64,000 nt of DNA. Source: Agreia sp. Leaf210. GTDB taxonomy: Bacteria; Actinomycetota; Actinomycetes; Actinomycetales; Microbacteriaceae. The notes beneath the pieces were generated by a model. The model saw only the letters and a program-made list of their open reading frames with translations. It searched no databases and had not been told where the DNA came from. Below are positions 1 through 8,665 of this stretch, one piece after another. Both the position numbers and the translations under genes were made by a program. Location of the stretch: NCBI RefSeq assembly GCF_001421485.1, contig NZ_LMKK01000001.1:873717-937716 (forward strand). Reading direction: 5' to 3'. How positions within the stretch are numbered: the stretch's first letter is position 1; every line of letters begins with the position of its first letter.

Positions 1-107
1 TCGACGTCCCACGGTCTCCATGGATGCAGCGCCGCATGCTCAAAGGTCGTAGTTCAAACCGTCCGGCGAAGGGGAATCAGCACTACATTCGGGGGGAATG
101 GTTTTGA
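1..107 (+). CDS. C-terminal end of an unidentified upstream gene (partial)
   Basis: A plus-strand frame is open from the window edge and ends with TGA at 105-107, giving about 34 residues that finish IRGEWF. The stop overlaps a TTG start of the next gene in a TTGA arrangement, matching the GTGA and ATGA overlaps further along this operon, so it is probably the tail of another polysaccharide gene. The visible part is too short to assign a family. Confidence 0.45.
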   Translation, partial: DVPRSPWMQRRMLKGRSSNRPAKGNQHYIRGEWF

Positions 108-1198
108 CTGGTGTGATCGTGCACGAATGGCTCGAACCTCACGGGGGTGCCGAGAAGGTCGTTGAAGAACTCGCCGCGATTTTTCCGGATGCGCCGATCA
201 AGGCTCTCTGGAATGCCGCTCCCGAGCGATTCACTTCGGACAGGGTTTCCGAAACGTGGATGTCACGCACGCCTCTTCGAAATCACAAGGGAATTGCCGT
301 GCCCTTGATGCCCGTTACCTGGCGACATCTAGGCAAGAGTGACGCCGAGTGGATTCTGTGCAGCTCACACCTGTTTGCGCATCATGCACGCTTCTCAGGT
401 CCCGCTCGATCGGCAGCAAAGTACGTCTACGCCTACACGCCGGCGAGGTACATCTGGAATCCCGAGCTGGACAGGCGAGGCGCGTCGTTAGCCGTCCGCG
501 CCGCGTCGGTGCCACTCAAGGCGATCGATCGTAGGCGAGCGCAAGAGCCTCACGCCATCGCCGCCATCAGCAACTTCGTTCGCGGCCGGATCAAGGAGAG
601 CTGGGGCCGAGACAGCACGGTCATCTACCCTCCGGTCGACGTCGAAGGGTTCATCTCACCGAGTGACGAGCTGAGCGAGCGCGATCAGAAGATTCTCGAT
701 TCGCTTCCAGACACCTTCGTGCTCGGCGCATCTCGCTTCATTCCCTACAAGCGCCTCGATCTCGTGATTGACATGGGCATCGCGGCCGACCTCGACGTGG
801 TTCTCGCTGGCGACGGCCCCTCGCTCGGCGACCTACAGCACAAGGCGTCTGAACACCCCGGCCGAGTGACATTCGTCAAGCATCCCTCCCATGCGCTACT
901 CAGGGCCCTCTACATTCGTTCGCTCTTCTACATGTTTCCCCCGATCGAAGACTTCGGCATCATGCCCGTCGAGGCTATGGCGACAGGAACGCCGGTGGTC
1001 GCGAGCGCGATCGGGGGAGCCTCCGAGACGGTGCAACACGGCACAACCGGAGTTCTGCTCGAGGGCTTCAGCCCGGCCGAACTGCGGGAAGCCGCGCAAA
1101 CGGTCGTAACGATGGATTCGGCCGCCTGCGTCAGCCGTGCCTGGGACTTCGACCGCTCTTCGTTCGCGAAAGAGATCCGCGCATGGGTGGGTTCATGA
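104..1198 (+). CDS. GT4-type glycosyltransferase
   Basis: Probable GT-B fold glycosyltransferase that adds a sugar from a nucleotide donor to the lipid-linked exopolysaccharide repeat, acting at the inner face of the membrane. The N-terminus has the acceptor-side motif EWLEPHGGAEKV, and near residue 281 lies the donor-binding EDFGIMPVEAM signature (E-x7-E type) followed by a GG(A)SE loop. About 364 residues is normal for the family. An ATG at 98 is possible, but the G-rich ribosome site at 91-96 is only one base from it; TTG at 104 has proper spacing and overlaps the upstream stop. The donor and linkage cannot be read from sequence. Confidence 0.85.
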   Translation: MTGVIVHEWLEPHGGAEKVVEELAAIFPDAPIKALWNAAPERFTSDRVSETWMSRTPLRNHKGIAVPLMPVTWRHLGKSDAEWILCSSHLFAHHARFSGPARSAAKYVYAYTPARYIWNPELDRRGASLAVRAASVPLKAIDRRRAQEPHAIAAISNFVRGRIKESWGRDSTVIYPPVDVEGFISPSDELSERDQKILDSLPDTFVLGASRFIPYKRLDLVIDMGIAADLDVVLAGDGPSLGDLQHKASEHPGRVTFVKHPSHALLRALYIRSLFYMFPPIEDFGIMPVEAMATGTPVVASAIGGASETVQHGTTGVLLEGFSPAELREAAQTVVTMDSAACVSRAWDFDRSSFAKEIRAWVGS

Positions 1199-2391
1199 GA
1201 GGCGGGGGCCCGTCGCCTCGGGTGCTGCACCTCGACCACACGCAGGCCCGTGGCGGCGCGGAGTATGCACTGATGAGAGTGCTGAAAAAAGCAACGTGGA
1301 CGGCGACGTTGGGATTACCCCCGGCTGAATCCGGGGACTTCAACGTCTACGGCACGCTCACCGGCTTGCCGAACGTGAAGGTCGAAACGATCGGCCCGCG
1401 GCAACGGTTCGGCGCCAGCAGCAGCCGCTCGATCGTAGCCATTGCTCGGTTCGCCATCGCCGCACTCGGGCAGGCCGTCAGCATCCGGCGCAGCCCCGCA
1501 TTTGCAGGAGCAGATGTCATTCACACGAACACGTCGAGGGCAGCCGTGTACGCGGCGATTGCGACCGTGGGCAGCCGCAAACCTCTGGTCCTACACCTTC
1601 GCGACCTGGTCGACAAGCCGAGCCTGGGCTCGATCGGCTACGCCCTGTTCACCCGCATCGCTCTCCCTCGCGCCGCGGGCGTCATCGCGAATTCGCAATC
1701 GACGCTCGCCTCAGCCGCCCCATTCATCTCGGTCAAGACGCGACACGTCATCATCCCCAGCGCCGCCGGTATCGAGGCAACCGGACGCACATCGCCGTCG
1801 AACGATGTCGTCGCCAGGGTAGGCATGATCGCTCGATTGGACCCGTGGAAGGGCCAGGACCTGCTGCTGCGGGCGTTCGCCGGGGTCTATGCAGGCCGCG
1901 ACGTGCAACTTCTTCTAGCCGGAGACGCAGCCTTCGGGCACGAGCGTTTTCTCGCTGAGCTGCAAGATCTCGCGAAGCAACTCGGCATAGAAGGCCAGGT
2001 GCAGTTTCTCGGCCATGTCGACGACGTGCCCGCGCTTATCGACACGCTCGACGTGTGTGTTCAGGCGTCGACGAGGCCCGAACCACTTGGGCAGAACATT
2101 TTGCAGTATCTGAGTGCCAGTAAAACTGTCATCGCCACGTCCGTGGGAGGCCCCAGCGAGTGGATCAGGCACGGCGAGTCGGGTCTGCTCTTCGAGATGG
2201 GTGACGAAGAGTCTTTGATCGCCAGCCTTCGCGAAGCCGAAAACGTGTCGATCAGACGCGAGCTCGAAGACGGAGCACGGCGTACGCCGGGTCTGCTCTC
2301 CGACACAGAGGTCGCCGAGTTGCATCGGGCGTTCTTCGAAGAAGTGACGCAGTCACGAAAACCCGAACGCCCTCACGAGGACGCGAAATGA
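1195..2391 (+). CDS. GT4-type glycosyltransferase
   Basis: Second glycosyltransferase of the operon. It has GT-B features: an N-terminal ARGGAEYAL loop, a central domain transition around residue 200 (VARVGMIARLDPWKGQD), and the donor motif EPLGQNILQYLSA followed by SVGGPSEW near residue 294. ATG at 1195 forms an ATGA overlap with the preceding stop; an in-frame ATG at 1183 would give four extra residues. The tight overlap implies translational coupling. Role inferred: one linkage of the repeat unit. Confidence 0.85.
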   Translation: MRGGGPSPRVLHLDHTQARGGAEYALMRVLKKATWTATLGLPPAESGDFNVYGTLTGLPNVKVETIGPRQRFGASSSRSIVAIARFAIAALGQAVSIRRSPAFAGADVIHTNTSRAAVYAAIATVGSRKPLVLHLRDLVDKPSLGSIGYALFTRIALPRAAGVIANSQSTLASAAPFISVKTRHVIIPSAAGIEATGRTSPSNDVVARVGMIARLDPWKGQDLLLRAFAGVYAGRDVQLLLAGDAAFGHERFLAELQDLAKQLGIEGQVQFLGHVDDVPALIDTLDVCVQASTRPEPLGQNILQYLSASKTVIATSVGGPSEWIRHGESGLLFEMGDEESLIASLREAENVSIRRELEDGARRTPGLLSDTEVAELHRAFFEEVTQSRKPERPHEDAK

Positions 2392-2410
2392 CGAGAAGTG
2401 AGCACCTACA

Positions 2411-3484
2411 GTGAAAATTCATATGACCGGTTCTGAGTGGTTTTCGAGCCGCCAGGGCGGACTCAATCGCTATTTCGAAGGGCTCTACCTCGCCATGGCG
2501 GCGACGCCTGGCGTGCAGGTGTCTGGGGCTGCATTCGGTGACCCAGCAGCCGGGGGCACGTCGTGGGGGCCGACCGGCGGCAGCACCGTCTCGCGCGTGC
2601 TCGCCTCCCGCAGAGCTCCCGAAGCCGCGGGGCTCGACATCGTTGACAAGCACTTCTCGTTGTACGGGACGCCGAGGCCTCCGAAGAAGAGTCCCGTCGC
2701 GGGCATGGTGGTTCATTTTCAGGGCCCCTGGGCAGCAGAAAGCGCGGTCGCCGGGGCCAACAAGCTTGTGACACGCGCCAAGACCGCAGTGGAACGAAGC
2801 GCGTACAAGCACGCCGACGCCTTCGTTGTACTCTCCCGGCCGTTCAAAGAGATCCTCGCCAACGACTACGGCGTGAGCGCCGACAAGATTCACATTATTC
2901 CGCCCGGGGTCGACATCGACGACTTCGAATTCAGCGAAGAGATGACGAACCCAGGTGCCGCCCCGCGTGTTCTCTGCGTTCGGCGGCTGGAGAAGCGCAT
3001 GGGCATCGACGTGCTCATCAAGGCCTGGGCCGATGTAGTCAAGCACATTCCGGGCGCCGAGTTGCGTATCGTCGGCTCCGGAACTTTCGAGCAAGAATTG
3101 CGGGCCATGGCGGCGGCGAGCCCGGCGAAGATCACCTTTCTCGGCCGTCTCGACGACGAGACGCTGCGTCAGGAATACAAGTCAGCGTCAATAACGGCGG
3201 TACCCAGCCTGGCGCTCGAGGGTTTCGGCCTCATCGCACTCGAGTCGCTGGCGACCGGCCGCGCGCCGATCGTGACGGATTGCGGCGGTCTTCCCGATGC
3301 CGTGCGAGGGTTGGATGAGTCCCTCATCGTGCCACGGGGCTCCGTGGAGGCCCTGGCCGATCGCATCGTTCAGGCCCTGTCGGGCCGAGTGCCGTCGGCG
3401 CACGAATGTCGCGCCCATGCCGAAACATTCGCCTGGAACGTCATCGCGCAGAGACATCTCGCGCTGTATGAGGAGGTGCGCTGA
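2411..3484 (+). CDS. GT4-type glycosyltransferase
   Basis: Third glycosyltransferase, 357 residues, GTG start 19 nt after the previous stop with GAGAAG upstream. Family features are GLNRYFEGL near the N-terminus, the interdomain segment VLCVRRLEKRMGIDVLIKAW around residue 195, and the catalytic EGFGLIALES motif near residue 269 followed by TDCGGLPD. Probably cytoplasmic, acting on an undecaprenyl-linked acceptor. Acceptor and donor are unknown. Confidence 0.87.
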   Translation: MKIHMTGSEWFSSRQGGLNRYFEGLYLAMAATPGVQVSGAAFGDPAAGGTSWGPTGGSTVSRVLASRRAPEAAGLDIVDKHFSLYGTPRPPKKSPVAGMVVHFQGPWAAESAVAGANKLVTRAKTAVERSAYKHADAFVVLSRPFKEILANDYGVSADKIHIIPPGVDIDDFEFSEEMTNPGAAPRVLCVRRLEKRMGIDVLIKAWADVVKHIPGAELRIVGSGTFEQELRAMAAASPAKITFLGRLDDETLRQEYKSASITAVPSLALEGFGLIALESLATGRAPIVTDCGGLPDAVRGLDESLIVPRGSVEALADRIVQALSGRVPSAHECRAHAETFAWNVIAQRHLALYEEVR

Positions 3485-3485
3485 G

Positions 3486-4526
3486 ATGGTGAAGGTGGTG
3501 CTACTGAGTCTCGAGTGGCCTCATGCGGGCCATGTCGGCGGTGTTGGCCGCTACGCGTTCAGAATCGCCGATGAGCTGAAAGAGACGGTTGATCTCACTG
3601 TTGTGACGCTCGCCGGCGGCACGTCGCTCGAGGGTGCGACGATGGTCTATGTTCCTCGTGCCACGGGACGCATCGGCCGGTACTACCTCACCCCGCTCCG
3701 GCTTCGCCGCTTGATCGCCTCGTTAAAGGCCGACGTGATTCACGCGTTCGGTGACGACTGGGCCCTGTCGAAGAACGGAGCCCCGATCGTGAGAACCTTC
3801 TTGGGCTCGTCGTTGGCAGAAGCACGGGCGTCGAAAGGCCTGCGCAGCATCAACCACTACATTCTTGCCCTTACCGAAGCGCGCTCCAGGGCTCGGGCAG
3901 CATTCCGCATCGCGATCGGTCCTGACTCGTTCGAGACCTTTCGTTGCGACATTCTCATGCCCCCCGTCACCGCGGTTCCGCCGGCTGCCGGTGTAGGGAA
4001 AACCGACGGCCCTTCCGTTGTCTTCATCGGGTCGTTCCATGGTCGCAAGCGGGGTTGGCTCGTTGCGAAAGCTGTGCGGGAGGCACGCGCTACGACAGGC
4101 CTGCCCATCACCCTCACGGTGATCGGACCCGCGGGTGACCAAGCGAATTGGCCCGCCGACACCAGGCACCTCTCCGGAGCCTCAGACGAAGCGGTGAGAG
4201 AGGCCGTCGCTTCGTCGTGGGTCTTGATGGCACCGTCCGAATACGAGGGCTTCGGCATTCCGCTCTACGAAGCGATGGCGCTGCACACCTATGCCATCGT
4301 GACCGACAACCCGGGCAGCTCGTACATCTACAACGCTGTCCGCTCTGCACCCCCGATCAGCCTTATCGCTGAATCAGAACTTACAAGCGAACTCGAGAAG
4401 CGAGTTAGCGGAACAGGTGCACTCGCAGCCGGCGAGGCCGATGGCGCATATGCCGTGGTCAACCATCTCCTATCCGAAGCCGCAGTCGAGCGACTTCTGG
4501 ATGTCTATGAACGTCTGAATAAGTGA
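3486..4526 (+). CDS. GT4-type glycosyltransferase
   Basis: Fourth glycosyltransferase, 346 residues. The start is ATG at 3486, one base after the previous stop and preceded by a GAGGAGG ribosome site at about 3469; the open frame continues upstream inside the preceding gene but lacks family sequence there. It shows GGVGRYAFRIADEL at the N-terminus and the donor-site signature EYEGFGIPLYEAMA near residue 251. Its stop overlaps the flippase GTG as GTGA, tying synthesis and export genes into one transcript. Confidence 0.87.
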   Translation: MVKVVLLSLEWPHAGHVGGVGRYAFRIADELKETVDLTVVTLAGGTSLEGATMVYVPRATGRIGRYYLTPLRLRRLIASLKADVIHAFGDDWALSKNGAPIVRTFLGSSLAEARASKGLRSINHYILALTEARSRARAAFRIAIGPDSFETFRCDILMPPVTAVPPAAGVGKTDGPSVVFIGSFHGRKRGWLVAKAVREARATTGLPITLTVIGPAGDQANWPADTRHLSGASDEAVREAVASSWVLMAPSEYEGFGIPLYEAMALHTYAIVTDNPGSSYIYNAVRSAPPISLIAESELTSELEKRVSGTGALAAGEADGAYAVVNHLLSEAAVERLLDVYERLNK

Positions 4527-5758
4527 AGAACTTTTTCTTGTCGTTTTTTGACGGCAGAAGACCGTCCGTCGCTCGAGTTTTTCAAACGGCGTTCGTAACT
4601 TACGCAGGGATGGGCTTGAGTCTGGTGTCAGCGCCGCTGCTCGCTCGCACGCTCGGACCGGATGGGCGAGGCGTTCTCGCTGGCGCCTTCGTATCAACCC
4701 AGATCTTGTCTTGGGTCGCGTTCTTGGGGCTCCCCAGGGGGCTAGCAATCCAGCAGAAGAAGCACTCGACCATCTCTGGGGTCGGCGTAATTCTTGTTGC
4801 CCTTTTGGGGCCAGCCAGCGCCATCCTTGCCATCTTCACAGCAGATCTTATTTCCAATGGTGACGAGCGAATTGCGATCGGCATACGGATCGGCGCGCTC
4901 GTGCTCATCCTGTCGGGTGTTAGCCAGATCGGTATCGAGCTTGTTCTCGTCCAGGGCCGACTGTGGCCATTCAACTTCGTGCGGATCGCTACACTCGTAC
5001 TACCTTCCCTGGCTTACATAGTGGCGTTCTTGACGGGCACGCTCACCTTGGAGGTGGCGTTCTCGATAACTTTCTTAGGCAACGTACTCTCGACGGTGAT
5101 CGGATGCGCGTACGCGATTCCAGCCATACATAGGGCGAGACGCGAACCCGTTCCGTGGAACTTCAGCCTCAGGCTCTGGTTCACGGCGGCATTTGATAGC
5201 GTCGGGGGGCGGCTTGACCAGCTTCTGCTCACCGCGCTGAGCCCCGCTGCAGTTCTGGGCATGTACGCCGTGGCTGTAACGTGTGCAAGCGCTTCCGGTG
5301 GGTTGACGCAGGCCCTGAACCATGTGACATATTCTCGTTTCGCGAAGTCCGAGACCACGGTAAATGCCCATGCTCTAATGCGACAGCGCACCGTCTACGG
5401 CGCGATTCTCTCCATGGTGGTCGCTATCCCAGTTCTACTAGTGGTCGTATTTTTTGGTGAGGCACTCTTCGGGAACGGTTATCACAACCTCCCCTTCGTC
5501 ACTGCAATCCTCGTTGTGTCGCAATTCTTGAACGATCAATGGCAACTCCGTGTATATATGGATTCAGCGGCGGAGGATCCTCGAGCTCTGGCCATCGCGT
5601 CAGCGCTGGGTCTCTTGTCCATGGGACTATCCGCATGGGCCTTCTACTCTTTCGGAATTCTTGGCGGCATTCAGATGGCGATTTGTGTTGTCTTCTTCGG
5701 GGCAGTCCGACTAGCAGCACGGGCCCTGTTCCGGCGCAGAAATGAGCTACGACAATGA
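4523..5758 (+). CDS. Wzx-like polysaccharide flippase (MOP superfamily)
   Basis: Integral membrane protein of 411 residues with roughly a dozen hydrophobic segments, opening with QTAFVTYAGMGLSLVSAPLL and ARTLGPDGRG, a layout seen in oligosaccharide flippases of the MATE/MOP superfamily. Predicted to move the undecaprenyl-linked repeat unit to the outer face of the membrane. It overlaps the glycosyltransferase before it (GTGA) and the SGNH hydrolase after it (ATGA). Base composition drops visibly here relative to flanking genes, suggesting acquisition with the polysaccharide cassette. The repeat it transports is not predictable. Confidence 0.8.
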   Translation: MKNFFLSFFDGRRPSVARVFQTAFVTYAGMGLSLVSAPLLARTLGPDGRGVLAGAFVSTQILSWVAFLGLPRGLAIQQKKHSTISGVGVILVALLGPASAILAIFTADLISNGDERIAIGIRIGALVLILSGVSQIGIELVLVQGRLWPFNFVRIATLVLPSLAYIVAFLTGTLTLEVAFSITFLGNVLSTVIGCAYAIPAIHRARREPVPWNFSLRLWFTAAFDSVGGRLDQLLLTALSPAAVLGMYAVAVTCASASGGLTQALNHVTYSRFAKSETTVNAHALMRQRTVYGAILSMVVAIPVLLVVVFFGEALFGNGYHNLPFVTAILVVSQFLNDQWQLRVYMDSAAEDPRALAIASALGLLSMGLSAWAFYSFGILGGIQMAICVVFFGAVRLAARALFRRRNELRQ

Positions 5759-6441
5759 CAGCATCGTTCGCCCTCTTCGGCGACTCAATCGCCAACGGCA
5801 TGGGTGCTCACGGAAATTCATATGGGCGAATCGTGGCGACCCGACTTGGAGCGGAATTCCACGATTTCACAGGGCCAGCAGTGCCGGTCACAGAGTCTTT
5901 GGAGATGCTTAAGAGTTCGCGCGTTTCAGCTGACACGGCCATCATTGCGCACGGTATAACCGAGGCAATACCAAGGCCAACGCCTCAAATGCTCAGGCGT
6001 GTGCCGAAGCGATGGAGACGTACGGGTTGGATGGACGCTCGTCCGTACTTCTCGCAATCGCGACGAAAGCGGATATTTCAGAAAATCGAATCCGGACTAC
6101 GTTGGCGTCTACGCAACGTCTTAATTCTTCTAGGTGGGGCACACGTGATGGTGCCGATCGCAGAATATGAGGCCGCTCTGATCGAACTCGTCGACGAGTT
6201 ACATTCTCGAGGTACTCGAGTCATTTTGCTTGGGCCACCCGAGATCGACGAACGATTTTTCCCAGGGGCGCGGACGTCTGAAGAAAATTATGAAAAGGTC
6301 GGACTCAGAATAGGCGCTCAAACAATCTCCCTCGTTGGCATCCTCGACCGCAAGTCCGACTACCTAGCTGACGGATTTCATCCCAACGAACAGGGCCACA
6401 GGAAGATTGCGCAGCTGCTTTTGGCGCATCTGCGGGAATAG
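5755..6441 (+). CDS. SGNH/GDSL-family hydrolase
   Basis: A 228-residue protein with SGNH blocks: FGDSIANGMG near residue 8 (nucleophile Ser), and DGFHPNEQGH near residue 204 (catalytic Asp/His). The usual GxND oxyanion block is weak: AHGIT is the nearest match. No signal peptide is evident, so it may act in the cytoplasm. As the last gene of the glycosyltransferase-flippase operon, a role as an O-acyl esterase or acyltransferase on the polysaccharide is plausible but inferred. It ends 14 nt before the stop of a converging operon. Confidence 0.75.
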   Translation: MTASFALFGDSIANGMGAHGNSYGRIVATRLGAEFHDFTGPAVPVTESLEMLKSSRVSADTAIIAHGITEAIPRPTPQMLRRVPKRWRRTGWMDARPYFSQSRRKRIFQKIESGLRWRLRNVLILLGGAHVMVPIAEYEAALIELVDELHSRGTRVILLGPPEIDERFFPGARTSEENYEKVGLRIGAQTISLVGILDRKSDYLADGFHPNEQGHRKIAQLLLAHLRE

Positions 6442-6455
6442 CTTCCGCCCCGCTT

Positions 6456-7436
6456 TTAGGCAGTTCCCCGAGTCTCGCGAACGAGAGCTAGGTCGTGGTC
6501 GACCATAGCGTCGACGATACCCTCGAACGTTTTTGTCGCGGTCCAGCCCAGGACCCTGCGCGCTCGCTCCGAGTCACCAACCTGTTCGAGTGGGTCAACA
6601 GGCCGCGTAAATGAGGTGTCGATCGATACAACTGATCGCCAGTCGGAAATACCAGCGCGGGCGAAGGCTCGCTCCACAAATTCCTGAATTGAGTGAGTTT
6701 CACCCGTCGCGACAACAAAATCATTTGGCTCGGGGGCCGACCCAGCAAGACGTAGTGCTTCCGCGAAGTCGGGCGCCCATCCCCAGTCACGCCGGGAATC
6801 GAGACTTCCGAGCTCCAGGCGATCTTGTAAACCATTCACAATACGAGCCGCACTCGACGTGATCTTTCGTGTCACGAATGTCTCAGGCCGACGCGGCGAC
6901 TCATGGTTGTACAAGATACAGCTGCTTGCGAATAGGCCTCGTTGGCGGTACACACCGACCATGTGGTGCGCGTACGCCTTCGCTGCACCGTAGGGAGAGG
7001 CCGGATTTATAGGTGTCGACTCGTTCTGCGGCGATTCGACGGCCTGACCAAAAAGCTCCGCGCTCGATGCTTGAACGAGTCGGACCTCTTTGCCGGTACG
7101 CTGCTGCAACTGCCACGCAGACTCAAGAAGCTGCGCGACCGGCAGGGCGTTGACCTCAGCCGTGTAAACCGGTTCCTGCCACGATCGGAAAACCGAGCTC
7201 ACAGCCGCGAGGCTGTATATTTCATCTGGTTGCACCTCCGAGACGATGCGATCCAGGGACGCGGGAGTAGCAATATCGGCCTGGTGAAGCCTCACAGCCG
7301 GATCGATGGTCATCGGCAGGTCCGCCTCGGCTAGTGACCGCACGACTCCCTCGACACGGTAGCCCCGGGCGAGAAGCGATTCCACCAAATACGATCCGTC
7401 CTGGCCGGATATTCCGGTAATCAGAGCTGTCGTCAT
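6456..7436 (-). CDS. GDP-mannose 4,6-dehydratase-family enzyme (second copy)
   Basis: SDR-superfamily sugar-nucleotide enzyme of 326 residues. It shows the NAD(P) motif GISGQDGSY, catalytic SSAELFG, SPYGAAK (Tyr/Lys) and the family signature NHESPRR with FVTRK. ATG at 7436 is chosen because homologous sequence begins there and the 31 upstream codons are unlike the family. It follows the other dehydratase gene after 5 nt. Both copies look catalytically complete, so this one may have a different specificity (for example a paired reductase or epimerase role in GDP-deoxyhexose synthesis), which is inference. Confidence 0.8.
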   Translation of the reverse strand: MTTALITGISGQDGSYLVESLLARGYRVEGVVRSLAEADLPMTIDPAVRLHQADIATPASLDRIVSEVQPDEIYSLAAVSSVFRSWQEPVYTAEVNALPVAQLLESAWQLQQRTGKEVRLVQASSAELFGQAVESPQNESTPINPASPYGAAKAYAHHMVGVYRQRGLFASSCILYNHESPRRPETFVTRKITSSAARIVNGLQDRLELGSLDSRRDWGWAPDFAEALRLAGSAPEPNDFVVATGETHSIQEFVERAFARAGISDWRSVVSIDTSFTRPVDPLEQVGDSERARRVLGWTATKTFEGIVDAMVDHDLALVRETRGTA

Positions 7437-7441
7437 AGTTG

Positions 7442-8428
7442 CTAAATCCTCGCTAGCCGCTTCTGCTCTGCAACATCGTTCTCCACCATCATGGTGACGA
7501 GTGCTGGGAAGTCGACCTTCGGCTCCCATCCGAGCACAGATCTGGCTTTTGTTGAATCGCCGATCAGCAGATCGACCTCGGCTGGGCGCATGAAACGGGG
7601 ATCCTGCTTCACATAGGGCACCCAGTCGTCGATATTTACCGCTTTGAAGGCAAGTTGCAGAAGCTCGCGGATCTCATGCGTCTCGTTGGTCGAGATGACG
7701 TAATCATCGGCCTCATCTTGCTGGAGCATTCGCCACATGGCGTCGACGTAGTCGCCAGCGAATCCCCAGTCGCGGCGAGCATCGAGGTTTCCGAGAGTGA
7801 GGTCCTGCTGAAGCCCCAGTGAAATGCGAGCAACCGCCTGGGTCACCTTGCGGGTGACGAATTCCGGTCCGCGACGAGGAGACTCATGGTTGAAGAGAAT
7901 TCCGGATGACGCGTGCATGCCGTACGACTCACGATAGTTGATGGTCATGTAGTGCCCGTAGACCTTCGCGACACCGTACGGCGATCTTGGCCACAGTAGC
8001 GTGTCTTCATTCTGTGGAACGGTCTGAACTTTTCCAAACATTTCCGAACTCGAGGCCTGGTAGAACCGGACCTTTTTCGGATCGTCGTGCGAATAGAGCC
8101 TCACCGCCTCGAGAGCATTCAACACGCCCATTCCCGTCACCTCCGAGGTGAGATGTGCGTTCTCCCACGAGTAAGCAACAAAAGAGATCGCCCCCAGGTT
8201 GTAGAACTCATCGGGCCTAGACGACTCCAGTGCTCGAAGGAGACTCGACAGATCGGTGAGGTCGCCAGTCAAAATCTTCACGCCGGGAACAGTGGTCTCG
8301 ACTAGTTCTCGCTTTGGGTTGTTTTGACCTCGCATGAGGCCGTACACGTCGTACCCCTTACTCAGGAGCAGTTCTGCAAGATAGAGGCCGTCCTGGCCGG
8401 TGATTCCTGAAATGAGGGCGCGAGGCAT
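7442..8428 (-). CDS. gmd: GDP-mannose 4,6-dehydratase
   Basis: Converts GDP-D-mannose to GDP-4-keto-6-deoxy-D-mannose, the precursor of GDP-fucose, GDP-rhamnose and related sugars. The 328-residue protein has GITGQDGLYLAELL (NADP site), ASSSEMFG (catalytic Ser/Glu), SPYGVAK (Tyr-x3-Lys), NHESPRRGPEFVTRK and ARRDWGFAGDYVDAMW, all close to canonical Gmd. ATG at 8428 has AAGGAA just upstream; a TTG five codons earlier lacks a site. No GDP-fucose synthase or canonical Rmd is in the window, so the final sugar is unknown. Confidence 0.88.
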   Translation of the reverse strand: MPRALISGITGQDGLYLAELLLSKGYDVYGLMRGQNNPKRELVETTVPGVKILTGDLTDLSSLLRALESSRPDEFYNLGAISFVAYSWENAHLTSEVTGMGVLNALEAVRLYSHDDPKKVRFYQASSSEMFGKVQTVPQNEDTLLWPRSPYGVAKVYGHYMTINYRESYGMHASSGILFNHESPRRGPEFVTRKVTQAVARISLGLQQDLTLGNLDARRDWGFAGDYVDAMWRMLQQDEADDYVISTNETHEIRELLQLAFKAVNIDDWVPYVKQDPRFMRPAEVDLLIGDSTKARSVLGWEPKVDFPALVTMMVENDVAEQKRLARI

Positions 8429-8505
8429 GAAATTCCTTATCAATGAATTGGTAGTGCGACGTATGTTCGTTTAGGCAGAGACGGGGCGAGGTGTTGATAG
8501 GCCCG

Positions 8506-8655
8506 TCAGCTGACCGGTCGTCCGGCGGTCGGATGCTTCATAGATAACAAATCCCCCCAGAGTGTTGTCGCAATCGTAGCGGCTCCAAATAACGTCCATG
8601 TTGCGAGCTCATTGCGCCACTCGACATTGCCCGTCGTCTTGGTCGCATCGCTCAA
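8506..8655 (-). CDS. Small membrane-type ORF downstream of the glycosylphosphotransferase
   Basis: A 49-codon frame starts with TTG at 8655, 10 nt after the stop of the glycosylphosphotransferase gene, with AAGAGA upstream. It begins MSDATKTTGNVEW and carries one moderately hydrophobic segment, TWTLFGAATIATTLW. No family is recognised. The same-strand position inside a tight operon and the amphiphilic pattern favour a real peptide, but the region could also be untranslated spacer. Confidence 0.35.
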   Translation of the reverse strand: MSDATKTTGNVEWRNELATWTLFGAATIATTLWGDLLSMKHPTAGRPVS

Positions 8656-8665
8656 CCTATGTCTC

